64,000 nt of DNA from NCBI GenBank assembly GCA_004794785.1, contig SJOL01004625.1, positions 1 through 64,000 of the forward strand. Reading direction: 5' to 3'. The notes beneath the pieces were generated by a model. The model ran no database searches. It was not told where the DNA came from and saw only the letters and a list, made by a program, of their open reading frames with translations. Positions 41,080-53,060 of the stretch are shown piece after piece. A program made the translations under genes and the position numbers. Positions within the stretch are counted from its first letter, which is position 1. Every line of letters begins with the position of its first letter. The stretch comes from Opisthorchis felineus (lineage: Eukaryota > Platyhelminthes > Trematoda > Opisthorchiida > Opisthorchiidae).

Positions 41080-42030
41080 AACAGTTACCGGTAAACCGCT
41101 AACCCACTCCACAGCGATCAAAGACTTGATCCTAGATACTCTTGTACGTTTAGCTATTCCCGCCAAGTCCGGTTCCAGGTTGCTTGAGCACGAGGGTTTA
41201 GCCTTTTTAATATCACGCTCCTTTCACATTCAAAACGCAATGACTGCAATTTTTAAGCTATGCATGCAACAACTCACGGAATTGTGTGTCGCATTTTCTT
41301 CCCCTTATACCCATAGTCGTTGGAAGCGTCTGGCACTCATTCACCAATAGTTGTTTCCACAGTCCAACCTTCTTTCCTACCGCTTACGCTGTCAAATGCT
41401 TGGCCTTGAACCACTATGGCTTAAACGGTTTAAGCTAAATCTAACTCTCTTACGCCGTCTGCTGCACCAGAACATTTTTGTGGAAGAGGCTAGGTCAGCA
41501 GTTAATTCACGTCTTCGGTGTAGATTCCGTAACCCCAGTAACCTTTTAGTGTGCTCCCCAGCCTGCGCTCACCCACGCCACTACTTCTTTCTAGTTTACT
41601 ACGTTTGCATTTGGAGCAGTCTCCTCGAACAGCTGTGAAATAACACGCACTATCATGAATTTTTGCAGTCCGTGGATACATTCCTTACTTGTGAAACTGC
41701 TATGCCTTAATAACAATCACCCCCTATCTCCCCTATGAGTGGAGTCCATTGCCTATTTGAGCTTAGCAACGATACAGTTAGTAGGCAAGTAGAAGATCCC
41801 GTTATCATATCCTGTTATCTCTTTGGCTTGCTTTAGGCCATTGTAATCTGCTGAATACCTGCCTGATCTCAGTATGTGTTACCGCCCTAGTTTTTTCACA
41901 GGCAACTTATACCTCGTTCTAACCAAGTCCTTGCCCCGGGGTTTATCTGTCACCACTGTCTAATGACTGGTGTTCTATCTGACCTAGCTCTAACTACTGT
42001 AAATCAAAACAAAATCAGCCATTCTGAATG
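41080..42030 (+). mobile_element. CR1/Jockey-type LINE, 5'-truncated copy A (RT C-terminus and 3' UTR)
   Basis: Begins with ATCAAAGACTTGATCCTAG, the counterpart of the copy-B thumb region. It reads QNAMTAIFKLCMQQLTELC, LSYRLRCQMLGLEPLWLKRF and LRHYFFLVYYVCIW-like sequence to 41,640, then a 3' UTR shared with copy B (CGATACAGTTAGTAGGCAAG near 41,770). The similarity ends near 42,025. Truncation at the 5' end is typical of LINE insertion. Confidence 0.82.
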
Positions 42031-42229
42031 ACTTTGGGCGGTTGAGTAAATGGTCAGGGTCACAAAAAGCGAAAATGGAGATGGATATGGAAGAATTCGC
42101 GATGAGGACAAATAGCAAGTTTCGTCTCAAAAATGTGTTACACACTAAAACTAAGTAGACTCACTGGTGTCGCTGCTGTAGGGAAGTCAGGTTTAAAGGA
42201 TATTTTCGATGGGGGGATAGTGTTAATGC

Positions 42230-43940
42230 ATAGGTCCTTGTATTGAGTCTTTTTACCCACTCTATAAACCATGGAATCGTCCCCTCCCAGTGGAAGAAAT
42301 CTGTAATCCACCCACGCTTCAAATCAGGATCCAGACAAACTCCTTCGAACTACAGGGGAATCCACCATAACTCCCTCCTAATGAGAACCCATGAACGTCT
42401 GGTCAAAGGGCCAGTAACCAAGTACCTCCTAGCTACTAATGCCATAGATGATTGACAGTATGGATTCTTGTCTCAAGGATCCGTCAGTGGTTGCCAGCTT
42501 CACTTCTTTGAGACCATCACAGCAGCTTACGACGCTGGCTACTCCACTGTAACAGTTTACCTGGACATTCAAAAAGCTTTTGACCAGGTCCCTCACGCAT
42601 CCCTGCTACATAAACTTAGTACCGTCGGCATCACTGGAACCTTATTTAAGTGATTCGCCTCCTACCTATCGGACAGGAAGCAGATGGCACAAATCGGGGG
42701 CATACAATCATCTCCACTATTGATCACCGGTGGAGTCATTCAAGGAAGTGTGCTAGGCCCCATCCTCTTCTTACTGTACATCAACGACGTCTTCGGCGCC
42801 ATATCCCACGGTAAGGTCTTCCTCTTCTTCCCCCCACCGCACAAGCCCTTACCTTTCACCAGATTAGGCAAGACTTAGATTCACTGACTCGCTGGTCATG
42901 CAACTCCGGCTTAAGCTTCTCCTCCACGAAATCCTGCATAACTTTCTGCCGCTGCTCCCTCCCGGCAGATGGTTTCGCAATTAACAGAAATCCTATCCCT
43001 CATTCCACGGAGATTAAAGATCTTGGCCTTAGATACTCCCCTTCGTTTAGCTTTTCTCACCAGGTGCAGTTCCAGGTTGCCCGAGCACGCAGGCTCGGTT
43101 TCTTAACACTACGCTTTTTTCAACTTTCAGACACAATGGCTGCAATTTTTAAGCTGTGCGTACGACCAATCGTGGAATTCTGTCTCTCACTCTCCTTCCT
43201 TTATATCCAAAGTTGTAGACTTGTAATTGAAGGCGTCCGAAGCTCATTCACGAAAAAACTGTTCCCTCGGTCCAACCCTCTCTCTTACCGCTCCCTTTGT
43301 CAAATCCTAGGCCTCGAACCACTGTGGCTCAGACGGTTTAAGATGAATCTAACTCTTACACCGTCTGCTGCACAGAAACGCCTTTATAGCAGAGGCTAGA
43401 CCAAACGTAAACCTTCGTCCTCGCCGCAGATTCCGTAACTCCTGCAACCTCTTAGTGTGTCCTTCAGCTCGTACAAACCTACGCCACTACTTCTTTCTAG
43501 TATACTATGCTCGCATCTGGACCAGCTTCCTGAGCGGCTGCGAAGCATCATGCATCATCATACCTTTTCTCAGTCCGTGGACAAATTCCCTACCGATGAA
43601 ACTGCTGCCGCCTTACTTAATACCCAACTACCCCTCGACCTCCTCTATGAATCGGGTCCAATGCACATTTAAGTTTAGCGACGATACAGTTAGTGGGCAA
43701 GTGAAATGTCCTGCTATCATATCTTCCTATCCTCTTGACTTGCTACAAGCCACCGTAGGACTTAAACGCTTACTTAACCTAAATTTGTTGTGATACTAGC
43801 CTGCTTGTTTTTCTTGTTTTCTCCCAGCTAACTTATGCCTCGTTCCAGTCAAGTCACTACCCCCGGATTACTCTATCAGCTCTGTCTAGCGATTGGTGCT
43901 CTCGGCCTAACCCTGACTGACAAAAAAACCAAAGTCAGCT
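42230..43940 (+). mobile_element. CR1/Jockey-type LINE, 5'-truncated copy B (RT and 3' UTR)
   Basis: RT blocks are clear: SQWKKSVIHPRFKSGSRQTP, VYLDIQKAFDQVPHASLLHK (first catalytic aspartate present) and GVIQGSVLGPILFLLYINDV. The following (Y/F)ADD box is deleted: the frame goes from GKVFLF straight into FPPPHK near 42,830. The thumb/C-terminal region follows (MAAIFKLCVRPIVEFC; LSYRSLCQILGLEPLWLRRF; LRHYFFLVYYARIW), then a 3' UTR with CGATACAGTTAGTGGGCAAG at 43,682 and an A-rich end near 43,930. Several stops. Closely related to copy A. Confidence 0.88.
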
Positions 43941-43984
43941 TTTTTTCTTCATTACTATACACCAATATATACATCATATCCATT

Positions 43985-44925
43985 TGACAATTTGCTACAC
44001 AGCTCACTAAACACTCACACACGCAGCATCGCGGTACGCCTCTGCTTGACATGGCAGCTCACCAATGCCCAGTCACCGTTTAGCCATAGTGCATTCGCCG
44101 TGAATATCATCATTCCATTCCCATTGTCCCGCTGGCAACTGTCATTTCACTTGGCTCCTCCGCGACTTGCCAGCCAGCGTCTGTTTACCGTTTGCTTGTT
44201 CCAATTGGCTGAGCTGTTTTTACCGGCCTTTCCCCCCCCGACCAGAAAAAACTGGTAGCTGGAGTATATTTTTTAATGCACAAACCGCATTTATGACTGC
44301 TTGGAGGGTTTCCTACCTTGCAGCTCTGGTAGCAAGCATGAGGGATGGAAACCTCGTGTGGTGGACGGGTACGCCCTGCAGGGAGGGTCGCCCTGTTACG
44401 TTGCACCATAGTGCGTTCGTGTACCCGCCACCCCTCCAGTAGCACGGATGCATTGCCCATCGCCGGTGGTTCTGAGCCTGGCCTTTAAATTCCGGTAATT
44501 AAAAAAAGAGCCCTGCTGTCTTCCGTTTGTAGCTGCTGGTGTTGGGCTAGCCTCGGTTGAGTTATTTATCTGGCAAAGCCATAAACTACAGATGAGGAAA
44601 AAACAAGCCTTTCGTCTGTAAGAAACTATATACCAGGGATAACCTGAAGATACTCTGCGATGCCCATGGCCTACATCGACGTGCATAGCTGTAGCTGCCT
44701 TCGTCAGAATCGAGGCTACACCGCACCAAAACCCACCTCGTCAACCAAACAAAAAAAACCTACCTGCTGCTCCCAGGAGTGGAGGCATACAATATACATA
44801 TATATGTATATAGTGAGACTCCAAACCCTCCACTATCAGCATGCGAGGCTAGCGTCGAAAGTCTTTTTCGCCACGCACCACTTATAGACTGAAGCTGATA
44901 GTAGTGCCTCGGGGACTGGTGACCA
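43985..44925 (-). repeat. Repeat X, left copy (about 0.9 kb)
   Basis: Reverse-complement match to 47,335-48,187 over most of its length. The best-conserved block reads, on the minus strand, CGATGGGCAATGCATCCGTG, then GCTACTGGAGGGGTGGCGGG near 44,460-44,420. Roughly 70-83% identity by block. It is not recognised as a known family. It lies just after the 3' end of CR1 copy B and before an ORF1-like segment. Confidence 0.7.
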
Positions 44926-44989
44926 TTCTCCTTACGTTCACCTTCCCTCCTAGCTTGTTCTAGTACTGTCCAACGCAATAATAACCTCT

Positions 44990-46215
44990 AGGAAAGCTAG
45001 TTCACCAACTCAGATGTTCCACCTCAACCAGTCCTTACGTGTTAGGTTTCCCTCACTACGCCGTCTCTCTGCCTACTACATCGAACTGTCCTCTATCTCA
45101 GGTAGTGTAATAGCATGTATTGGCAATGTTAGCTTAAATTTGATGACTAGACTACTGAGTGTAGATCCATCCTCTTTCTTCTTAAGGGATTAAATCCTGT
45201 CAGTTGACTCCTATAACTCTCCAGGTCTTATTGATCTCATCCCATCTCATCTTCTTCCCAAGCTTCGACCTGCGGTAATACGCGATATAGATGTCCTGTT
45301 TTGGCCATTATCCACTCCACTCGATCTGTGCATTACATCTGAAGGAATCCCCAACCGGAAAAAAACAAATAACACCTGCGATATTACACTGGTCCTGCTC
45401 TCCTTGCGGAATCCCCTGGAAAACCCACAACATCCCGCTGCTCACCAAACTGCGCACCCCAGCCCAACTACCTCAGTCATGACGTCCATCACGGGGCTGT
45501 CCAGAAACTGAAGTATCTCAGTGCAGTGACGGCATGGCACTGTCATACCCAGTTTGATAGCATACCCGCAACTGTTCTCTCCTTACTTTGACTGCGCCCG
45601 CTCGCCCACTCGTTCCCACACCTACAACCACGTTCAAAGTCGCCTCCGGGAGGCGTTTATTCCAATTTGCTGAATCATTCATCGGATCTGAACATCTCGG
45701 TGTCTTTTACTTTGTACTCCTCATCAAGTCAGTCATTTTCCGTGCAGTTCGCGTTCCTTCTCGTGCGTTTGCGTGAACTCCCTCTCCCAAGGAACCTTTA
45801 TACCCGACCTCGCTCCAGCAGCGCAACTAGTGCGTCTCTCCAGTTTCACTGCACTTTGTGACTCTGAATTTCCTGCTACCATTTATCCGTGCCGCATATC
45901 CCCCCACTTACGCTTTTCGTGACTCTGACCACACGCCCAACAGCCCAAGGCTACGATGCCCCGGTAACGGTTCTAAGCTTTAGTTCAAATCGGCCGGTCA
46001 GATCGTGCCAGTTCTGCTGCCTCTCCTGATCCGTTATTCTGGTTCCACTTCTCCTGCAGATTGAAGTTTTTCTTTTGTTATTGTTATCACGTGCCAGGCA
46101 GGAAACCTCTTGTTATGCCCTCCCTCGTATTGCTTTTGCCCGCCACTTGCAAATCTTAACGATCGTACCTTGTCTCATCTGATATGTTCCCATAAGAAAG
46201 AAAGAGCCCTTGTAA
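44990..46215 (+). other. Putative LINE ORF1-like segment, left arm
   Basis: Pro/Ser/Leu-rich sequence with a clear inverted counterpart at 46,240-47,150. The shared block reads GACGTCCATCACGGGGCTGT at 45,481 and continues through CAGTGCAGTGACGGCATGG. Putative translation DVHHGAVQKLKYLSAVTA matches DVRYGTVQKPKFVSAVMA of the right arm, and this sense conservation suggests former coding. A Cys-containing phrase (WSCSPCGIPW) lies near 45,390. Assignment to a LINE ORF1 is inference from position and composition. Confidence 0.4.
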
Positions 46216-46239
46216 TTTTGGTTCCCTACCCATACCGCC

Positions 46240-47150
46240 TCAAGCGTGACCAAGTCTACTTCGGTTTAATCTAAACAAAAGTTTCAGCGCGTTAGAGCGA
46301 ACTTGTCCAAGAAGTGGTTCGGGCCGGGTAAACAATTCCTTTGTATTCGCAGTTACATGCCCAAGCGGGTGAGGGGTGACGGTCGAGGGTAGGAATGAAA
46401 TATTTGCGGGAGCGCCATCAGAATGGGTGTGGAAGTTCCGTGCCATCACTGCACTGACAAACTTCGGTTTCTGGACAGTCCCGTAGCGGACGTCAAGATT
46501 GAAGCAATCGGATAGGGGATGCGCACTACTGTGGCGGCCGAATTTGGGTTAGACGAAGGGAATGGACACAAGTAGAGTCGAGTGCATGTAGACTCTAGGG
46601 TAATTTTGGTTCAGTTGTAGGACCACGTGGGGGTAAACCGGAGACCAGCCAGATTAAATGTTTGCCATACGGGGCGTTTGGAGAAGCTACTGTCGAATTT
46701 TGAAGCTCTAAAATAGGTGAGAGTGAGGAAGAAATGGGATGAGATCAGTAGCGTCTGGTGAGTGTCAAGAGGCATTAGATAGATCAGTGCCCAAAAGGAA
46801 AAGTAATTTAAAGGGGATGAAAACAAGCTAAATGCACCTACAGAAGGGTGGATTTTAGTTGGCTGATCTAGCAACGAAGGACTTCGGAGGTTGCCGATGT
46901 AATGTGAGAGCACAACAAATCATTATTGGTGTGCTCCTGCTTGGCGCAAGATACTAACATTGGTGGTAAGAGCTGTGTCCCGTGTTTGCACTAAGCGTCA
47001 GTCATCCGGAAGTCGTAAAGCAGGGCTGGATTAGTTGCGCAATTTCGGAAAGGTGAGGACTTAACCGCCGAGGTAGCGAAAATGCAGGCAAGCCGTTGAA
47101 GTGGTTGGTACAGACGATGACAGTTTGTGTTAGACAGGGAGCTGTAGTCT
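46240..47150 (-). other. Putative LINE ORF1-like segment, right arm
   Basis: Minus-strand counterpart of the left-arm segment. The frame 46,449-46,240 opens with MARNFHTHSDGAPANI. The match to the left arm is in the same coding sense, read in the opposite direction. Together they form the inner part of the large palindrome. Confidence 0.4.
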
Positions 47151-47334
47151 TTTTTATCGCAGGTAAAGAATCCAGTCAAAGAGTCTCCGTTGTGCAAAGT
47201 CCTGGGGGGTCACTCAGATGAGGGGCAGTATACAGATAACGATCGGTTGAGCGAGAGCTTCCGAGAAAATGAATGGGACTGTAGTTTAACTGGGGGCCAC
47301 TACGTGAACTGAGCACAAACGTAAAATTATGGTT

Positions 47335-48187
47335 CGTCGGTCACTGAGTCACTACTGTCAGCTCCAAGCAAAGAACGGCGCATGGCAAAAACAGCAAACA
47401 GGCGCTGGTCGTGGTTGCTGGTATTTATGGAAGAACAAGGTCTTCATATTTTATATGTATATGGCCACTTCGGGGAACAAGAGCAAAGAACGTGTGTGTT
47501 ATATTTGTTTGATGAGGTGGACTTGGTGTGGTGCAACCACATATAAGGGGAAGATGGCAACAGCCTTGCAGGTCGATGTTAGCCGTGAGGCTCGCGGGCT
47601 ACTCTATGCAGTTTTAAAAATTCAGACGATGGGACAGCTGTACGCCGCTTGCATTTCGTAGCGTTGCCAGGTAAGCGACAACCCGGACAAGTCCACACCA
47701 GCGGCTTCAGACAGGCAAAACAGTGATCTTGTATGGATTTCCTGAATTGGGGGCCAGGCGATGGGCGATGCATCCTTGCTACTGGAGGGGTAGCGGGTAT
47801 ACGAACGCACAATAGCGCAGCAGGACGATGCTCCCTGCAGGGCCTACCCAATACTATACGAGGTTTTCAGCCCTCCTGCATACTACCAGATTTGCAAAGT
47901 GAAAAACCGCCAAGCATTTATAAATGTTGCTTGTACATTATTAAAGAACTCCAGCTATCTGACTGTTGTCCGGTCTGGAGGGAGCTTGGGGAGTAAAACA
48001 GCTCAGGCAGCTTAGACGAGCAAAGAGCCACTCAAAGAGGCAAATCGCGGAGGCAAAAAACGCCAGATCCATTTTGGGCCATGGGGGTAGAATATATATG
48101 TTCAGAGCCTGTGTAAACGACGACCAGGCATTGTTGTGAACCGTCAAGCCAGACAGGGCCGCACCACGTTGTTGTGTGTGAATGAAT
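47335..48187 (+). repeat. Repeat X, right copy (about 0.85 kb)
   Basis: Inverted relative of 43,985-44,925. Landmarks: CACTACTGTCAGCTCCAAG (47,347), CGATGGGCGATGCATCCTTG (47,759) and GTTGTTGTGTGTGAATG at the far end. Flanked on its right by the 3' end of a minus-strand CR1 LINE, mirroring the left arm. Confidence 0.7.
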
Positions 48188-48599
48188 GGGCTGCTGAAGC
48201 AAGCAAGAACTTCGTTCACTGCACATCTTCAGACCCACTGTTTTATATGCGTGCGCTGCGAGTGATCAGAGGCTGCGAAATGGTTCTAAATAGTTGGAAA
48301 CCAAGGCTTCGGTTTGGTTAATGCAAGTTGGACCAAGGCGAGGCAGAGCACCGTACATTAAACAGAGTTGACAGAGTTATTCAGGGATGAGACCCGGCTT
48401 GAAGGAACGAGGAATAAGTTTTCTGGGCACAGAATCCTGAGGCCAAAGGTGAGCAATGGGAACGGGTGTGAAAAAAACTGCGATGGCACTACGATGGACA
48501 TTAAACAACAGGTCTGCACTTCAGACAGCAGGTGCAGATGCATTCACAAGGAGCCAAGCTTCTGCATAAGAGATGGGTAAGAGGATAATTTTTGGCCAA

Positions 48600-51500
48600 G
48601 AACACTCGATGGGGAAGCTGTCTCATGTGTGGGTTAACGCTAGAGGGTTCGAGCTGGTAAGTGTGCATGCTAGGACTAAGTAATAGAACAGTTGGGGTGG
48701 GCGCTCAAGTTAGAAGGGCTTAGGGCCTCTTTCAAAGGGAGTGTTTAGAGTAAGCTGTGACTGAAAAAGACGCTTGGCTCCCTCAGTGAGAAGGTAAGAA
48801 ACGAGGGCGTTTCGAAAACCTACATGAGAGGATACTGTTCGGATATTAAAGAGAAGCTTGCTCCATAGTTTGGAATACAGGCATAGGAAAAGTTTTGTAT
48901 AAAGACAGTTTGACAGGTCGGCAATGGGACCAAAAATCCAGAGCTGCGGACCTTGTAGGGAGGGAAGGAAGAAAACTCAGAGCGTATGTCAGTTATGTAA
49001 GCCCGTCGGTAGATTAGGTAATGCAGAAGACCTAGGTTTAACCTAATGCGCCTCAGCCACAAAATATCCAGCCTAAGTGAAAAACAGCGGAGACGATATG
49101 GTAGCGCGGAAGGTGCCGGGAACAAGGACTTAGTAAACGAGCGCTGCAGATTCTCTACAGCAGTTCGGCATACTTGTGAATACTGTGCGGCAAATTCACG
49201 ACTAGATTCCAGAATGAGTCCTATGAACTGCTTAAAGATGGCAGTTAAACATGGTTTACTGTGGAAAGGTCTGCAGATAAAAGCACAAAGCTCGCGGGCT
49301 TTAGTTACTCTGTGCCATGCATGTTGGGAAAACTAAACGCACAAATATACCCAAGACTTAGGTCTCTCGTCTCAGAAAGAGTAGGAATCCAGAGTCCATT
49401 AGGAATAAGCATCCTAGGAGGAATCTTTAATTGATGTGAGACGGCTTGGAATTTTGTAACGGAGAAAAAAGGCGGGAGTTAGAGGACCAAGGGGCTAAAA
49501 AATCCAGATCAGGCTAAACGGCAACCAGAGAAGAAACAGTCACTGGCCCTGAATGTGTAAGCTATCTTAATATCGTCAGCAAATAGAAATGGGGATCCGT
49601 GGGTGATCGGCTCATTGACAGTATTGATATATAGCAAGAGCAGCAAGGGGCCAGGCACGCTACCCTGGATAACTCCGCTGAGGATGGGAAGTGGTAATTA
49701 GCAGAGATCCTAGATTTTAGTTACCTGGGTTGTCCCAGTGAGGTAAGAAATGAATCAGGGCCATCAATCCCTGTAGATTGAAATTCATTGAGGAGTGCAC
49801 CGCAGAGGGCTTTGTTGAATGCCTTGCAAATATCAAGATAAATAAGAATAATACAGAGTCCGGCATTGTATGCAGTCGAAATATGATTAAAGAAATCAAC
49901 CTTGCGTGGGCTGGCTGTCATATGTACCATGAACCCACACTGTCGAGTGTTAGAGGTCATGGTGGTGAGCAGGTAATCCATGACAGTGACTTTTGTAAGG
50001 CCCTGTAATGTACGGGAGAGCAAGTAAGTACGGTGGATACCACAGTATCTAGCTGGAGCAGTTCTTGAACTTGACTCAGTGTGAAACGTTTGTGGGGTAA
50101 TTCAATGACTTGGAACTTTGCAAGTGATGGAAGAGATATTGGAGGGATTTGGAATAAGGGTGGGGTTGTCCGGGCCATCAACTTCTAGGATGACCGAAGA
50201 GGTATCGTCAGTGCCTGGAAAACCGGAGTCTCTAATGCGGACAAATGAGGAGGTTAAGTCAAATGAAGTGACTGAGAGCGTGCACAGGGTGGGGTTTTTC
50301 TCATCAATAGATGTCGTCATTAAGGAACCACGTGGGGAGCAGTGAGTAGAAAGGGTCGATGCAGAGGGAACATGACAGCTGGTGAATTGGTAGTTTATGG
50401 ATTCCACGATATCGGCAGGGTCAGAATGAGGCTTCCAGTCAGCGGCCACGATACTCTGGGTTGCAGAGGAATTAGAGAAGCAAGGTCTGTGAGAGAGGCG
50501 CACCAGCATCTTAGTTTGAAGTGAATGGGCTACGGCGTCAGACTCCTCGCGCTTTTCAACGGCTAGTTTGCCAGAGGTAATCTTATTCTTACGTTTTTTA
50601 ATTACAATTAGGAGGGAGAGGCCATGGGTTCCACGAAAGAGCCTACAATACTTCCTAAGGTTATGTTCTAGAACGGACAGTCGTCTGGCTAATCGTCAAC
50701 CAGAATCACAGGAAGCTCCTGTGGGAGCGACTATATATAAGGACGACAGTGCACGACCGTAAAAATGTTGGCCACGCTTTGGGTGTCACGAGAAAGAAAG
50801 TACTCCTCTCAGGTTTTGTGGCAAAAGTTTCAAAAATTCCGGGGGAAAGGATGAAGGAGCTCAAGGACGGAGGAGTGGAAGAAAGGTGGGTGTTCGTACA
50901 GCTGCCAGTGACGATACGATGGTCGCTATCAGGAAACTTCGGGCCAACCGCAGCAGTATGACACAGATAACCGTTGGCAATGTCCAAGGCGTGCGGAATG
51001 CCTAATAAGCCGAGACCAGCCTTCGACATCAAGTTAGTCAGTCAGAGGCAAAAGGCGCATAGGAAGTTTTTGTGGAGACCAAAAGATCTCAGGAAGGTTG
51101 AGATCACCAACAATTAATTTGTTTGGGTGAGGTAGATCTTGGATGCGGGAAAGAAGTATGGACGGTTGGCTAATCGAGCTAGCGGAGTGTAAAGGCAGAA
51201 TGTATAAACACCCGGGGATAGACGGCGAGTTAACCCTACGGGCAGAAAGCCAAACAAAGTCCGGAGTGTCTTCCAGTAGTGAATCGTCAATAGGGGCGAT
51301 CTCTAATTCGGCGGTGGGAACGATCGGAACGGCAGATTTTGCATCCCGGACAGAAGATAAGAACATCAGTCGTGCTAGAAGAGGGCCACGTCTTATTGAT
51401 GCATATGGACAAGTTAAAGTGGATGTAGCTTGGACGCGTTTAAATTTAGGTAAGAAAGAGTGAGTGTTGCTTAGGACAGAAATGCTAACAGTAGGATCAG

Positions 51501-53060
51501 AGATGGCAGGTAGGGTGGCCCAGGGAGGTCAATATGGAATGGAACGGGGACAGTGCAAGTAGGAGTTCTCGATTTGCTGTAAGAGGTAGGATCAGCTAAG
51601 GATGTGTGAGAATAAGATGCTGGGACGTAACGTGATAAGTACGGAAACAGCGTTTGGGTGGTCGTGCAGATCGCAGGGGTTCGTAGGCAACGAGCTACAG
51701 GCTGGGTCGAGTAATCACTTATAACGGCTGTATCAACGGCATCAGAGGACAGTACCATATGTAGCAAATGGAGAAAATGGCAAGATTGAGGACATGCAAG
51801 ACGGACAGGCTTGTGCAGCGTTTAAATAAGAAGAGATGAGAAGGTATGGCACTAACAGGACAGGCGGATCTCTCTTGGAGTGCCTTCAGCACGGATGGTG
51901 GGGGGGCGGATGGCACAGATAGCCAAACTGGGCTGATTGGAATAGATAACATAAGACGCTTATAGTAAGAGATGCAAGGTAAAGGGGGGGAATAGGGTGC
52001 AGCCAGGAAGCCAGTGGTGTAGTCAAACTCTCGGGGGAGTGGAATGGGCTCCGTTGGGAGTAAACAAGAGTCCCCTGCTTTGTTTGTAGTGGAGAGGGCT
52101 TTTGGATGGGAAGACGGGATACGGTTGAAGGTTGTAGAGGTGGAGCTGCACTTGACTTCGGAAGAGACGGAGGCTGTGGTGGAGTAGGTAGTTTCCTAAA
52201 AGGGATCTCAGGCAAATAATACGTGGGTGGCCAGTGGGCGGAACTTGATAGGGACTGAGATTAGATAATGGTAGTTGTGGGTTAGAGATCCTGCCGAGGG
52301 CCTGGGTTGCAGGGTTTAAGAGGCCACAGATGCTCTTATGTAGAATCCGGAGTATGGTTGGGTTTGTATACAAAGGGCGAGGATCAGGAACCCGGGAAGT
52401 TAGTGTGGGAAAGGGCGTTACGATGCAGTGCTTTGATAGCAGGTGTTTGACTCAGAGGAAGTGCTTTGGTGGAGAGACACGGAGTGTCATTAGGTCAGAA
52501 GGTCTTGAGGAGGAAACAGTGCTGTCATTCATGACTCAGTCCTATGTCAGGGCCGATGAGATACTACGTCTGTTACACCAGCAGTCAGTCTTATTAGTGT
52601 GATGGAAGTCAGGGGTGGCATAGGTGGGTACCCAAACGCTGAGGCGGGGGGCTCATGGTCATGAGCGGGGCATGCGGGGCCTGGAGTCGACAGGCCGGGA
52701 ACAGGCTTCAGTGTTATCGGGGACGGTTGGGGGTCCAAAAGAATATGATGCGAATGCATAAGAGGCCGGGTCCAGTGGCAGACGCTACTATTTAGCGCGG
52801 GGCCCCTCGGCTGCTAAAAGCACATGCGTCAAAGGTGATCTGGCCTGAGTAGTTACCAAAGGAGTTAGTCGCACTTGAAGTGTGCGATTGAGTGATGCCG
52901 GGGGTATGGATTGCTGCAGACGGGCGAAGGTAAGATGGATCCGTTTGGTAGCTTTCAGTTGTCGATTTTGGGGACTTGGATGCATTTTGGGTACTTCGGC
53001 CCTACCATGAGGGAAGCGTTCTCGTTTACCTACCCCGACAGCCAAGGTCATCTCCATCTA
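48600..53060 (-). mobile_element. CR1/Jockey-type LINE, nearly full-length but degenerate
   Basis: Read on the minus strand: Pro-rich, ORF1-like frames lie at 53,057-51,471. Endonuclease parts follow at 51,366-51,034 (LIVGDLNLPEIFWSP) and 51,032-50,706 (PDSDHRIVTGS, the conserved SDH near the domain end). Then come a linker (50,509-50,102), the RT palm (50,023-49,721: RQCGFMVHMTASPRK, then LIYLDICKAFNKAL, with the YLD aspartate kept), the RT C-terminus (49,125-48,820: LPYRLRCFSLRLDILWLRRI) and a presumed 3' UTR. Frames change repeatedly and stops are present, so it is inactive. The RT C-terminus is homologous to, but clearly diverged from, the plus-strand copies A and B. Confidence 0.8.

Noticed and set aside
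41068..41100. Second hammerhead candidate (CTGATGAG in plus strand)
   Set aside because: No stem II plus GAAA follows; the core is incomplete. Other CTGATGA occurrences in the window (for example 24,768 and 37,640) fail the same test.
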